From: Candidatus Binatia bacterium
GTDB lineage: Bacteria > Desulfobacterota > Binatia > HRBIN30 > BPIQ01
Length of the DNA stretch: 64,000 bases
Direction of reading: 5' to 3'
Assembly (NCBI GenBank): GCA_026004195.1
Contig: BPIQ01000001.1
Span: 903,871-967,870, forward strand
Positions 62,851 to 64,000 of the stretch are shown one piece after another. Positions within the stretch are counted from its first letter, which is position 1, and every line of letters begins with the position of its first letter. The notes under the pieces are model-generated. The model saw only the letters and a program-made list of their open reading frames with translations, searched no databases and had not been told where the DNA came from. Both the position numbers and the translations under genes were made by a program.

Positions 62851-64000
62851 ATGAAAGAAACGGCTGCGTCCAACGAGATCCTCGCGCGGTTGGAAGAGCT
62901 GCGCCGTGCCGCCCTCGAAGGCGGAGGCCGGGACCGCATCGAGGCGCAGCACGCACGGGGCAAGCTCACGGCCCGCGAGCGGATCGAACTCCTCCTCGAC
63001 GAGGGCTCGTTCGAGGAGATGGGGATGCTCGAGACGAGCCGCGGCGAGCGGCCCTGGCCGGGCGACGGGGTCGTGACGGGCCACGGCACCATCGACGGAA
63101 GGGAGGTCTTCGTCTTCAGCCAGGACTTCACCGTGATGGGAGGATCTCTCGGGGAGATGCACTCGCACAAGATCTGCGCCGCGATGGACATGGCGGTGCG
63201 CGTCGGGGCACCGATCATCGGGCTCAACGATTCCGGCGGCGCGCGTATCCAGGAGGGCGTCGACTCGCTCGCGGCCTACGGCGAGATCTTCTACCGCAAC
63301 GTCCACGCGAGCGGCATCGTGCCCCAGATCTCGTGCATCATGGGCCCTTGCGCCGGCGGCGCCGTCTACAGCCCCGCCATGACCGATTTCATTTTCATGG
63401 TCGCGGGCACCTCCTACATGTTCGTGACGGGGCCCGAGGTGGTCAAAACCGTCACGCACCAGGAAATCACCTTCGAAGAGCTCGGCGGTGCCGCGGTCCA
63501 CGCGAGCAAAAGTGGTGTCGCCCACTTCGTCCTGCCGAACGACATCCTGTGCTTGCGCGAGGTCCGGAGACTCGTGAGCTACCTCCCCTCCAACAACAAG
63601 CAGAAGGCTCCCATCATCGACCTCCGCGACCCCGACGACCGGGTGGACCCGGCGCTCGACAACCTCGTCCCGCTCGACCCCGGCCAGACCTACGACATGG
63701 GCATCGTCATCCGGAGCATCCTCGACGGGGGCGAGTTCCTGGAAGTCCACTCGGGGTACGCGCGGAACATCATCTGCGGGTTCGGCCGCCTGGGCGGAGA
63801 GACCGTCGGGCTCATCGCGAACCAGCCGGCCGTGCTCGCCGGTGTCCTCGACACGGAAGCTTCGATGAAGGCCGCGCGTTTCGTGCGCTTTTGCGACGAC
63901 TTCAACATCCCGCTCGTCTGTCTCGTGGACGTACCGGGATTCATGCCCGGCCCCGAGCAGGAACACGGAGGAATCATCCGGCACGGAGCGAAGCTCCTCT
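62851..64000 (+). CDS. acyl-CoA carboxylase beta (carboxyltransferase) subunit, partial
   Basis: Reads from ATG 62851 to the window edge (383 codons). The N-terminus has [20 protein letters not shown], then [56 protein letters not shown] and [17 protein letters not shown]. These are landmarks of the propionyl/acetyl-CoA carboxylase beta family. Probably the first gene of a propionyl-CoA carboxylase or related unit that continues beyond the window. Confidence 0.9.
   Translation, partial: MKETAASNEILARLEELRRAALEGGGRDRIEAQHARGKLTARERIELLLDEGSFEEMGMLETSRGERPWPGDGVVTGHGTIDGREVFVFSQDFTVMGGSLGEMHSHKICAAMDMAVRVGAPIIGLNDSGGARIQEGVDSLAAYGEIFYRNVHASGIVPQISCIMGPCAGGAVYSPAMTDFIFMVAGTSYMFVTGPEVVKTVTHQEITFEELGGAAVHASKSGVAHFVLPNDILCLREVRRLVSYLPSNNKQKAPIIDLRDPDDRVDPALDNLVPLDPGQTYDMGIVIRSILDGGEFLEVHSGYARNIICGFGRLGGETVGLIANQPAVLAGVLDTEASMKAARFVRFCDDFNIPLVCLVDVPGFMPGPEQEHGGIIRHGAKLL

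Overview
The window is strongly GC-rich and dense with genes. It comes from a Gram-negative bacterium: it encodes outer-membrane barrels, lipoproteins, an exopolysaccharide-type cluster, AddAB and two sigma-54 activators. The gene mix (F420/FMN PPOX protein, dockerin-bearing secreted proteins, DUF1302-like porin, M16 and M19 peptidases, acyl-CoA carboxylase) suggests an uncultured deltaproteobacterial or Binatota-like lineage. That placement is inference from gene content only. Many genes overlap by exactly four bases (GTGA or ATGA), so translational coupling looks common here.

Layout. 0-12.7 kb is housekeeping: pyrE, an M16 peptidase, a metallo-beta-lactamase protein, a porin, an aldehyde dehydrogenase, a TrmJ-like methyltransferase, a duplicated VOC protein, a HAD hydrolase, an orphan response regulator with a sigma-54 activator, and rph-rdgB. 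12.7-23.0 kb is one long minus-strand glycan cluster: four glycosyltransferases, a sugar-kinase-like protein, a methyltransferase, a barrel porin and an ABC exporter. 23-31 kb holds secreted dockerin or repeat proteins, an alkaline-phosphatase-superfamily enzyme with an inserted domain, three tRNA genes and large arrays of hairpin repeats. 31-39.4 kb holds a tetrahaem cytochrome and AddA/AddB. 40-44.7 kb follows tRNA-Lys and is a patch of transferred and broken genes: an intact pectinacetylesterase-dockerin protein, a fragment of sigma-70 region 4, a nucleotidyltransferase with a truncated HEPN partner, a DUF4268-type remnant, an intact hicBA and an HsdR-like stub. 44.7-64 kb holds a membrane glycosyltransferase, Kup, a fluoride-resistance unit with a recognisable riboswitch, a second phosphatase-superfamily enzyme, an M19 dipeptidase, a serine/threonine dehydratase, a mercury-resistance cluster beside a sigma-54 activator, a membrane aminopropyltransferase-like protein and the start of an acyl-CoA carboxylase beta subunit.

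Two patterns cross the whole window. First, a family of short hairpins (7-bp stem, usually a 6-base loop) fills at least seven clusters, about 4 kb in all. The stem sequence differs between copies but the changes are compensated on the other arm, as in REP/BIME elements. Second, at least eight genes contain single-base frameshifts. Ten of the shifts are one extra base, nearly all in a short homopolymer, which looks like sequencing or assembly error rather than gene decay.

The most promising system is the mercury cluster at 55.6-59.6 kb. MerT, a MerA carrying a CopZ-like cysteine-rich N-terminus, and a periplasmic MerP-like protein lie divergently from a sigma-54 activator. That activator has an unusual C-x4-C-x2-C insertion, and a -24/-12-like site lies in front of merT. 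No MerR is visible.
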